64,000 nt of DNA. It comes from Balaenoptera acutorostrata (lineage: Eukaryota > Chordata > Mammalia > Artiodactyla > Balaenopteridae). The stretch spans positions 53,636,356 through 53,700,355 of the forward strand of contig NC_080072.1 of the NCBI RefSeq assembly GCF_949987535.1, written 5' to 3'. Both the position numbers and the translations under genes were made by a program. How positions within the stretch are numbered: position 1 is the first letter of the stretch; each line of letters starts with the position of its first letter. Shown one piece after another: positions 25,965 through 38,600 of this stretch. Below the pieces are notes generated by a model. That model was given only the letters and a program-made list of their open reading frames with translations, had not been told where the DNA came from and did no database searches.

Positions 25965-26232
25965 AGGCTTTAGGGTAAAAACTAGGAAATCTGAATAAAG
26001 GATGGAGTTATGTTATAAATGATGTACCGATATTGGTTATTATTTGTGATAAATGTACCATACTCATGTAACGTGTTAATGATAGGGGAAACCTGGTGTG
26101 GGGCATATGAGAGCTCTACTATCTTCACACCTTTTCTGAAAATCTAAAAGCATTCTAAAATAAAGATTTATGTATTTGTCTGAAAACTTTTAATTAAAAC
26201 CAATTGCTACTCTCCTTTAAAACTGTTTTCTT

Positions 26233-26388
26233 TTTAAATTACTATTTTTTCTGAATTTTATTTTTTTTATACAGCAGGTTCTTATTAGTTATATTTTATG
26301 CATATTAGTGTGTGTATGTCAATCCTCATCTCCCAATTCATCCCACCACCCCCACCCCCCGCCACTTTCCCCCCTTGGTGTCCATACG
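26233..26388 (-). mobile_element. Short L1 3' end just upstream of DNAJB13
   Basis: A strongly 5'-truncated L1 insertion on the minus strand (tacagcaggttcttattag at its 3' side). Flanks aaactgttttct and aaactctgttttct look like a target-site duplication. It ends about 220 bases before the DNAJB13 start codon. Confidence 0.75.
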
Positions 26389-26501
26389 AAAAACTCTGTT
26401 TTCTGAGTTGAGTGATCCTTAGGCTCGCAGAATCAGTCCCAGTTTTCTCAATCCCTCTTCTATGGGCACAGCTGAGAAGGCGGTTTGCTGAGGCAGGAAG
26501 G

Positions 26502-26521
26502 ATTACAACTCCCAGAGTGCC
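26502..26521 (+). promoter_or_regulatory. ZNF143/THAP11-like motif in DNAJB13 promoter
   Basis: The sequence ATTACAACTCCCAGAGTGCC closely resembles the SBS motif ACTACAAYTCCCAGMATGC bound by ZNF143/THAP11 near transcription starts. It sits just before the X-box and about 90 bases before the ATG, so the two mark a compact core promoter. This is a motif match only. Confidence 0.6.
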
Positions 26522-26529
26522 CCTGTGCG

Positions 26530-26544
26530 GTTGTCAGGAGCAAC
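26530..26544 (+). promoter_or_regulatory. RFX-type X-box upstream of DNAJB13
   Basis: The 15 bases GTTGTCAGGAGCAAC form an imperfect inverted repeat with two half-sites, GTTGTC and AGCAAC, and a 3-base spacer. This fits the X-box consensus GTNRYC-N(0-3)-RGYAAC bound by RFX factors that drive ciliary genes. It lies 66 bases before the DNAJB13 ATG. Binding is inferred from the motif and the gene's ciliary role. Confidence 0.75.
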
Positions 26545-26609
26545 CACTGAATGCAGACTAACAGATCCGCTGGAGTCAGGACTATCCACCGACTGACAAC
26601 CAGCCAGCC

Positions 26610-29600
26610 ATGGGCCAGGATTATTACTCTGTGCTCCAGATCACTCGCAATTCAGAAGATACCCAGATCAAGAATGCGTGAGTGGGGGCAGGAGCGAGGC
26701 TTTTGGGTTGTGCTGGGACAGGCCCACCCTCATCTCTTCCAAACTGAGCTTTCCTGCACAGCTTAGGGCAGGCAAGGTAGACCTTGTTCCTTTTCTTGCT
26801 TCTTGCACACCTACTTCCTGGCTTTGGGCTGGGTCAGGGTTCCCAATCCATCATCCTTTACTCTCTATGCCCTGTCTGCTCTCCTGGGTACCCTGGTTTT
26901 CCTAGCAATAAAATGGTAACAAAGGAGACTTTATGCTTAATATTATGGAGACCCAAAGTATTGTGAACTGGAGAGTGACCTGACCAGATGGATGTATTAC
27001 ATATTTTATTCTGGCTGTCCACGTGGGGTTTTGGCATTGAATAAATTACATCTCTGAATAGTTCCATCAAGTCTTGGGGACTTTGTGGTGTGTCTAAGAC
27101 AGGAATCAGCACATTTTTCTGAAAAAATATTTTTTGACAAATATTTACTGAGCGCCTACTTATATGGGTTCGGTGCAGTCTCAGCAGCTAGAGATATCGT
27201 GAATCAGATGTGCAGCTTAACTTTGTTGGTGGATACAGATGTTGAATAAGTCACAGCAAGCTTGATGAATGTTACGAAAGGGGACATACAGGGCATGTGG
27301 AAGCTATCTTGGAAGGAGAGAGACCCTTTCAGAAGCTGTCATGATAATCAAGGCAAAAGATGAGGCTTGAAGCAGGGCAGTGGGCTGGAGAGAGAAGAGA
27401 GAATGGACTTAGCTATAAATTGGGTCATTGCAGGGTCAAGAAAAAAGGGAGGAATCTAGGACAATTTAATTAATTAAGGTTGTATGATAACAGCTACACT
27501 TACTGAATTGTGCAGATGCTGTTCTGAGAACCTTCCATCATTATTTCACTTAATCCTCACAACAGCCCTGAGAGGTAGGTACCATTATTATCCCAAGGCT
27601 ATGTGCCTAGTAACCGGCAGAGCCAGTATTCAGACACCTTGCCTGCTCTAATTGCCTACCACGGGCCAAGTCCCATAGGGGATCTCAGTGGGGTAAGTAG
27701 AGAGAGTCTATAGTGTGGCTGGCGAAACAAGACACAAACTTGTTAATCAATTAGAGAACAATTCGGGACAGTGTGTGATGTCACCCACTGTTCATAGCAT
27801 TTCATTGGCCAGTGAGACCTGTCTAGGGAAAGGTCACAGGGAGGGAGGGCAGTTGGAATGCAGAAAGATAAGCCCAACTTAAGCACTGGAAAGAGCCAGG
27901 TCTGAACCTAGGTTCTCTTATCTGCTAGCTGTGTGACCTGGGCAAATTGCTTAACCTTTCTGAGCCTCAGTTTTCCCATCTCTTAAAAAAAATAAAATGA
28001 AAAATAAGAATTGTTGTGGTATTGAAATAGAATTATATGAGATAATGAGCATGAAAATGCCCAGCAATCATTTGCATCTGAAACCATGTCTTATAAAGAG
28101 TGATTAAAAGAACCATATATGTTCCAAACAACAGTCCTTAACCTTTCTCCCCTGAAACAACTCTTTTTTAAAAAAAATTTATTTATTTATTTATTTATTT
28201 TTGGCTGCGTTGGGTCTTCATTGCTGCACGCGTTTTCTCTAGTTGCGGCGAGCGGGGGCTACTCTTCGTTGCGGTGTGCAGGCTTCTCACTGCTGTGGCT
28301 TCTCTTGTTGCAGAGTATGGGCTCTAGGCATGTGGACTTCAGTAGTTGTGGCATGCAGACTCAGTAGTTTGGCTCCCAGGTTCTAGAGCGCAGGCTCAGT
28401 AGTTGTGGCGCACGGGCTTAGTTGCTCCACGGCATGTGGAATCTTCCTGGACCAGGGCTCAAACCCATGTCCCCTGAGTTGGCAGGCGGATTCTTAACCA
28501 CTGCGCCACCAGGGAAGTCCCCCTGAAACAACTCTTAAGGCATGAGTCACATGTTTGACACACTCTCCCATGGGAGTACCTAGATTTTGACCCCTCCCCC
28601 CAAAAAAGGCTAAACTTATGTAATGAAGACAAGCACCACGATGATTCATAATCGCCCAGCTATTAACTTCTCACTCATTCATCCTAGGCTGCCACATCTG
28701 GGCTGTGACTTCACCCCTTCCTCTCCCACTCAGCAAAGCAGGTGAATGAGAGTGATGTTACTGCAGAGCTTAAAACCACTCAAATTTATATGGAAAACTG
28801 AACTCTTCTAAAACCTCGTTACTTTTACTCACTGTTAGAGTTTTCTTGCAATTCTCACACCTGACTACAACCTTTGTAATTGAGAAGGGCTGGTTTAGAA
28901 GTCTCAGGGAGGGTGTGAAAATTGCCTTCAAGTCTGTCAAGGTAGACAGAGCAGATTCTGTCTGTAAGGCCCCCCAGGGCAGAGCCAGGACCAGGACCCT
29001 CGTGGATGGAGGCAGAGTCACAGGACAGCAGACCCAGCTCAGTAAGAGAAAGCTTTGCCTAAAAGTCAGACTGGCCCCATAGCGAAATGGGCTGCCTTGT
29101 GGGACAGTGATTTCACAACGTTTACTCATTGCACTTGGTGCTAGGCACTGAGGACACAGAGAACTGGACACAGCAACTGGAGGGACTCACTCACAGGCTG
29201 GTGGGAGAGACAGATTCATCAAACAACTGAAACACCACGTGCTAAGTACGAGGATCAAAGGCACTTGGGGATGTGGGAAAGAGTATCTAATCTAGACTGG
29301 AAACTGCAGTCAGGGAAGACATCCTGGAGGAGTTGACCCCTGAGTTGAATGTGGAAAGATGAATAAATATTTGCCAGGAGGAGATGAAAGGGGCTGGAGA
29401 GGGGTGAGCATTCCAGGTAAAGGGAGGAGAATGTCAAAGCCATGAGCAGTGCAGAGTGCGGAGTTTGGAGCCTGGAGAGAAGGACAGGAGAGGTCGTGGG
29501 AGCAGGAAGGGAGAGCTGTGAGTGAGAAGGGCAGAGAGAGAAGCGGAAGTTGAATCTCAGAGACATTTGAATTTTATGCTGAAGACAAAGGGGGAACCAG

Positions 29601-32600
29601 TAAAGGGTTCAGGCAGGAGAGTGACTTGGTCAGGGAGCATTTTAAAAACATCAAATTAACAAAACAGAGAGAGAGATCAAACTGGTGGCAGCACACAGAA
29701 TAGACTGGAGAAGGGGAAACTGGAAACAGGAAGACATGGTTCTGCAATGGTTGTAGGGATGAAGAAGCAGCAAGAAAACATTATTTAGAAGGAAAAGCTG
29801 ATGTGCCTTGGTGACTGATGGGATGGGGGTGGAGGGGACGAAGGAGAACTTGGAGTGGAAGATACTCAGCTTTTCCGCTTCAGGGTCTGGACAAATGGGG
29901 AAAAGTTTAGGGAATGAAAATGTGTGCACGTTTGGGCTCATTGAGGTTGTAGGGCCCGTGAGACACTGGAGAGGAGATACCAAGTAGGCAGCTAGGTACA
30001 GAGGTCTGGAGCCAAGGGAGCGAACTGGTTTGAGATAGAGATTTGGGAATCACCAGCGTGTAGCTGGTGCTCAAAGCCGTCGGCCAGCTGAGCTTGTCCA
30101 TGGAGTGTGTGGAGTGGAGTAAGGAGCACGGCAGAGCTCTGGGGTCACCGGCATGGAAGGTGTGAGCAGGGCTGAGGAGACGCCCCGTGACCGGCGGACC
30201 GTGTGTGGGACCACATGTGTACTGAGTGACTGAGGAGGCTGTGCGGATGCCCTCCTTTTGCTCCTGCAGACCCCCGCCCCACCTTTCTGCACCCTGCTCT
30301 CTGCTCTGGGAGACTGGCCCGTATGAACTGCATCAGCAGACCTCCTGGCCCTCAGACTTCCAGATGCATCCTGCAAAAGGAGCACAAGGCAGGAGATTGG
30401 GAGGGAGGAGGGTGGGGCAGGGGTATTTATTCCCAGCTCCCTCCTTATGGGATCTGTTCAGGTTGGCTATGGCCCTGAATCAAAGATCACAGCTTTTACC
30501 AAGGCCGTGTCCACACACTCTCTCCTGCGGGATTTCAGTAACCTCTCCCTCCCCTCACTGCTACAGGCTCATGGGTGGTCAGGGCACCTCAGGACTCGTA
30601 GCCTTAAGGTATTGTGCTGTCTTAAACTCTCCACAAATCACCAGCTCGTGCCATGTCTTTCCTCTTGGGATGTAATGATACAGATCCCCAGATGCTGCAG
30701 GTGTGGCATCACTGTGTGGTGGGATTGGGCAGACACATAAATGGGGGAAAGAGGGACTTCCCTGGTGGTCCAGTGGTTAAGAATCCACCTTCCAATGCAG
30801 GGGACGCGGGTTCGATCCCTGGTCGGGGAACTAAGATCCCACAGGCTGCGAGGCAATTAAGCCCACGTGCTGCAACTACTGAGCCCACGCACTCTGGAGC
30901 CTGCACGCCACAACTAGAGAGAAGCCCGAGCGCCGCAACAAAAGATCCTGCATGCTGCAGCGAAGATCCCACATGCCACAACTAAGACCTGCCTGACACA
31001 GGCAAATAAATAAACAAACAAATAAACAAATAAAAAAGAAATAGGGGAAACAATGAGCACAGAGGGGGAGACAGCGAGACAACCTGATCTGTGCTGAGTG
31101 CCTCTCTGTACCAGGCCCTCTGACACCTTATTTTATCTAATCTTCCCAAGAAGCCTGTGTGTCAGTTCAGACACCAAGACAGAATTAGATGTGCAAGAAG
31201 TGTTTGAGGGAAACAACTGTGAGGATGAAGCGGGACTAGGAATGTGCCGGGGAGCCTTCAGACCATAGTGCAGGTCTGATGCTTGTGGAAGGAGAGAGGG
31301 AAGGAAGGGCTGGGTAAGGAGGGCTGTGGCGTCGTCCAGAGAAAATCTCAGCCAGGCTGATGGGGAGGCCTCAAGCAGAGGTTGGGCATTGGAGGAGACC
31401 TGGGTCCTGTAGGGCTGGTGCAGCACTGATACCCCAAAAAGCATAGGCATAGGTTGGGAGCAGCTTGGGGCCAGTGCAGCCTCAGCACAAATGGCCAGTG
31501 GGGCAGCTACTGGGACTGTCAGTCAACCATGCACCCGACACTGGGTTCTCTTCCAGGGGATCTGAGTGATGTGCCTCCCTGGCCACCACAGCCCTGATTT
31601 ATAGCTGGAACATCAAAGCTCCGAGAGACCACCAGGCAGCAGACAGCAGAGCCAGCTCTGAACCTTGGTCTGTGCCTCAGGATATTAACCCTCCTCGCTC
31701 TAGGTACCGGAAACTTGCCCTTAAGAACCACCCGTTGAGGTCCACTGAGACATCCGCAGCGGAGGCATTCAGGCAAATAGCGGAGGCCTACGATGTGCTG
31801 AGCGACCGTGAGTGATTGGGACTGAGCATGGAGGGCAGCTCCTCCGCCCCGCGTCTCTGTTAACATCATCCTCACGTCTCTGAGCGTTGGGCTTTCTGAG
31901 GGGGCCCAACAGAGAGTAAGCATTCCTCTTGCCTGCCCAGAATCTAAACAAATTGAGAAAGAAAACATAATGAACTGCCTTTCTCAGTAGGCACAAACTA
32001 AGGTGGAGGACGTGGTGTGGAGAGGCCCCAGATTAGGCTGATGTGCTCCCCTAGTCTCAGCAGTGCAGGACCTGGGGCAGGGCCCCCCCACATGCCCCAT
32101 GCCCCACCCGTCCCCTGCAGGACTGCAGAGTGAGATGCTTGCTGCCAGGGAAGAAGGCTAAGGCTGAGGCAGACACGCCCGGTTATTCCCTGATTGCCAA
32201 GAAGCTACATCTCCATCTCCCCGAGGACAGCATATGTACAAAGGGACAGAGAGGGGTCTGTGATTAGGAAATCTCTCTCCTATGGAAAACTGAAGCCTAG
32301 GGAAAGAGATCCCCCGCCCCTGCCTGAGGCAGTGCCCACATGGGTTCCCTAAGGGCTTGTTCTGGAGACTGTAATCATGGATACTGTGCAGAAGAATGGC
32401 CAGAAGATCACTAATGTTTCTCCAGCCCCAAGTTTTCAGGACTTCGGACTCTAAGATTTCAAAGCTCTAGAATTTGGAAGCTCTAGAATTCTTACATCCT
32501 ACAATCTCAAGGCCCTAGGATTCTATTTACCCCACAAAAGACAGTAGCTGTGATGACTGAGTTAAGCCAAACCCCAGGATGATAGCCCGACCCTCAGTCT

Positions 32601-35600
32601 CTCACTGTCTTCTCCGATCCCCATCCCTCCCCCAGCAAGTTTCAGTCTTTGTCATCTCTCCTCTGGGCTAGGGGATCATACCTAGGTCCACCCAAGATGA
32701 AATGAAATCCCTAACTTCTAGAGTCTCCCTCCAAAGACTGCCAGACAGCAGGCACCTTAGAAATAAGGCTGTTTTCGCCCCGCCCCTTCCTCTCTGCCCC
32801 ATATCCTTCTGCTTCCCAGCCCTCCAGCTCTCTTAGCCCCTATGCTGGATCCCTCCTCAAGGTGACACATATCCACAGCTGTGAAAAGAGGCATCTATGA
32901 CAAGTTCGGAGAGGAAGGCCTGAAGGGTGGAATTCCTCTGGAGTTTGGATCGCAGACCCCGTGGACAACTGGTTATGTCTTCCACGGCAACCCGGAAAAG
33001 GTTTTCCATGAGTTCTTCGGTGGAGATAACCCCTTTAATGGTAAGAGGTCCTGCCTGCCCCTTTGCCTTACTGGGAAGGACATAGCTATAGAAGATGCTT
33101 TTCTCTGAGTAGTTTTGTTTACTTTAAGAAATATATAGTCCATGGTAAAAAAAAAAAAAATTATTGAAAAAGAAATTCCAGTCCTCCATTCCTTCCCCAG
33201 AAGCAGCCACTCACTGTTAACAGTGTTTGTATCCTTCTAGAAATATTCTATGGATTTATGAGCTTATATTTATTTTTACACAGCCTTTTATTTTGTTAAG
33301 GACCACATTATATACACTGATTTTTTTTCACTTATATTTTGGAGATTATCTTATTATACATTATATTATAAACAGACCTATTTTATTCATTTTAATGGCT
33401 GCATAAGATTTCAACGTACAAGCGTGTGTTAGTGAGATGAATACAGGGATGGATGTGTGAATGATTCCAGGTTCAAGGCAAACTGACAAAGAGTTGATTT
33501 TCAAGGCTCCAAATCATCTTGCAAGGACAGTTCACCTTCAGACCTGTCTTCCTTCCTGGCTCCAGTTAAGCAACTCACAGAGTCTAGATTTTCATTGCCT
33601 GGCTATACTACAGCTTGTCTGCATTTCAAAGGTTTCCTCTTCCTCTTCTCCACATTGATATGTTAAGTGGGCTACAGCCTGCTCAGAAGCCCCTCCTACT
33701 GTGCATTGCCTTCACCTGTCTGCCAGAGGAAGCTGAGTTTATAAACTCCAGGTGAAACTGGAAAAGCAAGGGACTTGGAGTCAGAGGGCCTGTTTCAAAT
33801 CAATGCACCACCACTTGTGAGCCATGTGATTCTGGACAAATCTCTTCACCTCTCTGAAACCTCAGCTTCCTCATTGTTAAACAGCCAGTTCCTCACAGGT
33901 CATTATCAAATGAGATGATCTTTATGAAAATGGGCTTTGGAGTCAGAAAAATGCCATACAATGGGCCTATCTCTCCCAGGGACAGGTGCATGGGGAAGAA
34001 GCTGTTCAGAGGAGCCAAACCAGAGCTTACAGGGGCATTGCTCATTAGGGAAGGTCAGATTCATGGTATGGGGGTCCCTCAGGCAATGCCCAGGAGTTAT
34101 ACTGCTATAGTGCTTCACCCTAGGGGTTCTTGTGTCCCATCTCCCTGCAGAATTGAGGGGCTTGGCTTCCTGTGACCTGGCTTTTGGGGTGTCTGAGACC
34201 TGGCACACCATAGGTGCTGGGAGAACAAATGAATTCAACCATGCAAGAGGGGACCCGGTAATTCACAGGCCTCTCGATGACCCATCACATTTTTTTTTTT
34301 TGAATTTTTGAGTTTTATTTTATTTATTTTTTATACAGCAGGTTCTTACTAGTTATCTATTTTATACATATTAGTGTATATATGTCAATCCCAATCTCCC
34401 AGTTCATCACACCACCACCACCCACCACTTTCCCCCCTTGGTGTCCATACGTTTGTTCTCTACATCTGTGTCGATGACTCATCACATCTTAAGGGGACAG
34501 AGTGTGACACCACCTTGCCCTCCCTAGCCTAAGGTCATTCTAGCCTGCAAAGTTCTTTTTGTGACACTAACCAGCAGGGGCAGAGTACAGAAAAATCTTA
34601 ATTATGATAGTGACCCCTGCAGTTTACAAAGGGCTTCATTAAGCATAGTGGTTAAGGGCACAGGTTCTGTAGTCAAATCCTCCTGGGTTCACATCCCAAC
34701 TCTACCACCACTAGCTGTGGGACTGTGGGCATTTTGTTTGACCTCTCTGGGCCAATAAGATAATATCGCAAAGATTTGAGAACAGCACCTGACACGTAGT
34801 AAGCTCTCAGAGAGTTTTGTTTTTAGTTATTTTTTTAAAGATTTTTTTTTTTGATGTGGACCATTTTTTAAGTCTTTATTGAATTTGTTACAATATTGCT
34901 TCTGTTTTATGTTTTGGTTTTTTTGGCTGCGAAGCACGTGGGATCTTAGCTCCCCGACCAGGGATCGAACTGGCACCCCCTGCATTGCAAGGCAAAGTCT
35001 TAGCCACTGAACCACCAAGGAGGTCCCTCTGAGCTAGTTTTAGTTCATCATCATCTTGTTATCTGATCCTAATGGTGGAAGGCAGGTCAAGCATGTTACC
35101 CCACCCCACAGACTGAGAAACTGAAGCCCGGACTATTGCAGTGCACCTCAAGGGCAGGGGCTCTTTGCACTAGGATGGAAGGTGGGGCAGCAAGAGGGGT
35201 TATGGGTGTAGAGCTGGGAAGGGCTAGAAGAAGTTGAGGAAAGAGGAGTTTGGGAACATGTTGGTGACACCTCTAATTTGTTAGGGATTAACCCTGTCTC
35301 TCCCCATCTCAGCTGCTGACTTCATAGAAATTTGAGTCTGGGGTCTCTAGTGGTCTCGGGCTGGGCTGAACAGGGAGGAGGAATGGAGCCTGGGGAAGGG
35401 TAGGGAGGACTGGCATGCTGTTACCCTCCTCCACAAAAGCTAACAGCACATCATTTCTGGCACTACCAGCCACTGCCACCAGAGGACACTCCTCTCCTGA
35501 GGCAGCCAGAGTTGAGGAGCACTTCCCCAGAGGTAGGGGTGGGGTCGGGGAGGGAGGTAGGGAAGTGTGGGTGAAGGGAGTCCAAAGTGGGGGATGAAGC

Positions 35601-38600
35601 AGTAGAGGGCATCAAGAGATGGTAATCCTTGGATCTACAGTTGAGGATGTTACTGAGTCCAAGCTTCTACTGCTTGCTGCAGGACAGGCCAATAAATTGA
35701 GAGATGAGTTGTTGGGGGCAAGGAATAGCAACTATATTTGAAAAGCCAGCAAACCAAGAAGATGGTGGACTCATGTCCCAAAGAACCATCTTGCCTGAGT
35801 TAGAATTCAGGCTTCCTTTATACTAAAAGGGGAGGCAGTAAAGTCACATTTCCTAGCTCCGGTCAGCCTCAGGAGGGGAGGTGTTAATTTCTTCCTTCCT
35901 GCAGTCATTCACAGGTGAGCCTGGTCAGGATGTTACCTGTGAGCTAAACAAGGGTATTTTAGCTTAATGCTCATTACCTGGGAGGTAGGGTTCCCAGAGA
36001 TGGGCCATTACATATAATTTAAGCTTATAGGTAACATCCATTTAGTGATTAACTTGTAATAGAGTACAAAGGTTCTTCCCTATTACAAGGACAGCTCATT
36101 GGCCCGGCCAAACAGTCTGAGTCTGCGAGGTGGGAATGGGAGTCTGGGTATTACACTTGGGGACTGAAGAGATGGAGGGATTGTCTATGAATCCGAGTTC
36201 CTGGACACAATTTCTCCTACTCCTTGCCTCTCCCCACCTCCTGCAGAGTTTTTTGATGCAGAAGGAAATGAGGTGGACTTGAACTTTGGGGGACTCCGGG
36301 GCCGAGGGGTCAAGAAACAGGACCCCCCAATCGAACGAGACCTCTACCTGTCCCTGGAGGACTTATTCTTTGGCTGCACCAAGAAAATTAAGATCTCCCG
36401 AAGGGTGAGTACTTGGGAGCCACCTTCTGTCCCCTCCAACCCTACTGGTCACCTCCTCCCTGACCCTAACTGGAGACCTCAAGTATGGTCTCTTACAGAA
36501 TCATGGAATCTTAGATTTGGAGATGGTAGAATTCTAAAATCTGAAGTTTGGTAAGGGACAATTGAGGGTATTAGCCTGGTTCTTCCCTAATGCGGGAATC
36601 CCCTCTGTGTGCTAACTGGGAGCTCTTTCCGTTCTTCTCAGTTCAACCCCATCCCTGAGGGAAGAGGGAGAGCTCTGGGTGGGAGGAGTCTCCTGTGAAT
36701 TCTGCTCTCTGGGCATTACCAGACCATACCCTCTGGGTTTACATCTGGGTGTCCGCCTCATGAGTAAGAAGGAGCTGTGCGGGCATGGAGGGGTGGGCTG
36801 GGGGACAGTTCCCAAGGGGACTGGTTGAAGAAGACCCTCAGTGCCCCAGGGTCCAGACCCTGCATTGGCCCTGTCCCATGGTCCAGCCCTGTGCTAGGCA
36901 CATGAGCAAGGCCACCTCACACCTTTGCCCAACAGAGGAGATGCCAGCTGTAGCCATGCTTTCCGCAGATGGCACCCATCTGGGTACGTGATTGGAGAAT
37001 AGATGGATGACATAACAGAGGAATGCTTTGGGTGAGGCTGAGATATGTTGCCCTCTGTGGTCTTTCTCCCTTCGGGATTAAGAGACCTGCCAGAGGCTCA
37101 GGGCCAAAGCCTCTGGGGTGGGAGAGGAAGTGAGTGCGTGTTCACCGTGTGTCTGTTAGAAGCCAGGGCCACGTAATTTCTAGGGCTGGAGTTGTAGCCT
37201 TGATCGACTCATGGTGACTGATTGGCACCTCAGGCCCTAACCCCATGACACGCCCTGCCATCCTGGAATCATAAACTCTTGGTTCCAGTGGAATAGGGTG
37301 GGAGTGGGGATGGCTCAGGGCAAGTTCTCCCCATTGCTAGAGAACTGAGCTGAGCACAGATCCCATGGAGCATCTCTCATGTGTGTAAAGGCCAGCTGGG
37401 AAATCCTGAGCAAATCTCCCTCCCCTGTCATCTCGCTACAGGTGCTGAACGAGGATGGGTACTCCTCTACCATCAAGGACAAGATCCTCACGATTGACGT
37501 GAAGCCTGGTTGGAGGCAGGGCACACGTATCACCTTCGAGAAGGAAGGGGACCAGGTGAGCAGGGAAGCTGCCTAGGGACAGTCACATGGGTTCATGTGG
37601 TGGGAAGACTGAGGGAGAAGGAGGCAATGCTTTTTCTTGCCCGTATGAGCCCTGGTCTGGAAGGGAGACCAGTCTGCAGCGTGGGTGAGCTGATCCCTAA
37701 TGTCCATTCCGAGGGACAGAGCCTCACACAATGCCTCGGGGAGTGGGTAGCCCAGGGCTTCTCCCCATTTTGCAGAGTGAGAAACTGAGGCCTAGAGAGG
37801 GAAGGGACTTTCCCTGGGCAAGGGCACCAGAGCTGAAAGGAGAATCCAGTCCTAACATCAGTGTTCTTCCTGATTTTCTTTAGTGTTTCTCTGAGTAAAG
37901 CGCAACTATAGGAGCTACGCAGAAACCATTTATTTATAATAATTTTAAATTAAATACTTACTTAAATAAAAATATAAAATTATTGTCCAAGGCATGCTGA
38001 ATCCTCAAGTCCTGAGAAGAGGCAGGATGATGGTGTCTTTGGAGCCAGAGTGATAAATTCCTCTGCCTGTACTTCTTGCCCCCTTTCTCACTTATGAAAC
38101 ACCTACTTCCGAAAAACCCACTTCAAGACCCAGCTCCAATGCTCTGGGCATCCTTCCCTGACCTCCCCCCCTGGGTCAGCGCCTCTCTGAGCTCCCGCCT
38201 CTGGGTTCCCTTTATCACTTTCTTGAGCCTGCTGAGGATTCACTGTGTGCCTGTTTCCTCCACTAGACTGGAAGCCCTTGGGGGGGGGGTGGCCAGTCTG
38301 ATTCCTCTGTCACTAGGGCCCAGAAGAGACCCAGCAGAGTTCTGGAACTTAATGAAGCTTGGCAGAATAGACTTGCAGGCAGTTCTCTGTCCCCAGTACA
38401 GTGTTCTGCCCTCCAGCTGCGTGCATCTACTTGGGCTGCTCAGTAGAGGACAGTAATCGGGGTAGAGCAGGATTCTTTGGGGTAGGCTTCTCAGAGGAGG
38501 GGCTATGAAGCCAGACTGGAAAGGCCCTTCCAGAAAACCTGGTCTAATCTCCTCATTGTTCAGAGGATGACATGGGGACAATAGAGGCAGAAACTTGGCC

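Larger units (their letters stand above)
25045..26170 (+). mobile_element. Old L1M-type 3' end, interrupted by two SINEs
   Basis: The plus strand shows a widespread ancient 3'-end consensus: cagtccagaaatgggg, then the 'acctgaccagtactcc' segment, 'cctggattggatcctgg', and a tail 'aatctaaaagcattct'. SINEs at 25400-25536 and 25619-25964 split it. The exact subfamily needs RepeatMasker. Confidence 0.6.

Noticed and set aside
28770..29171. 133-residue minus-strand frame in DNAJB13 intron 1
   Set aside because: No domain or codon signal; lies in an intron with skewed composition.
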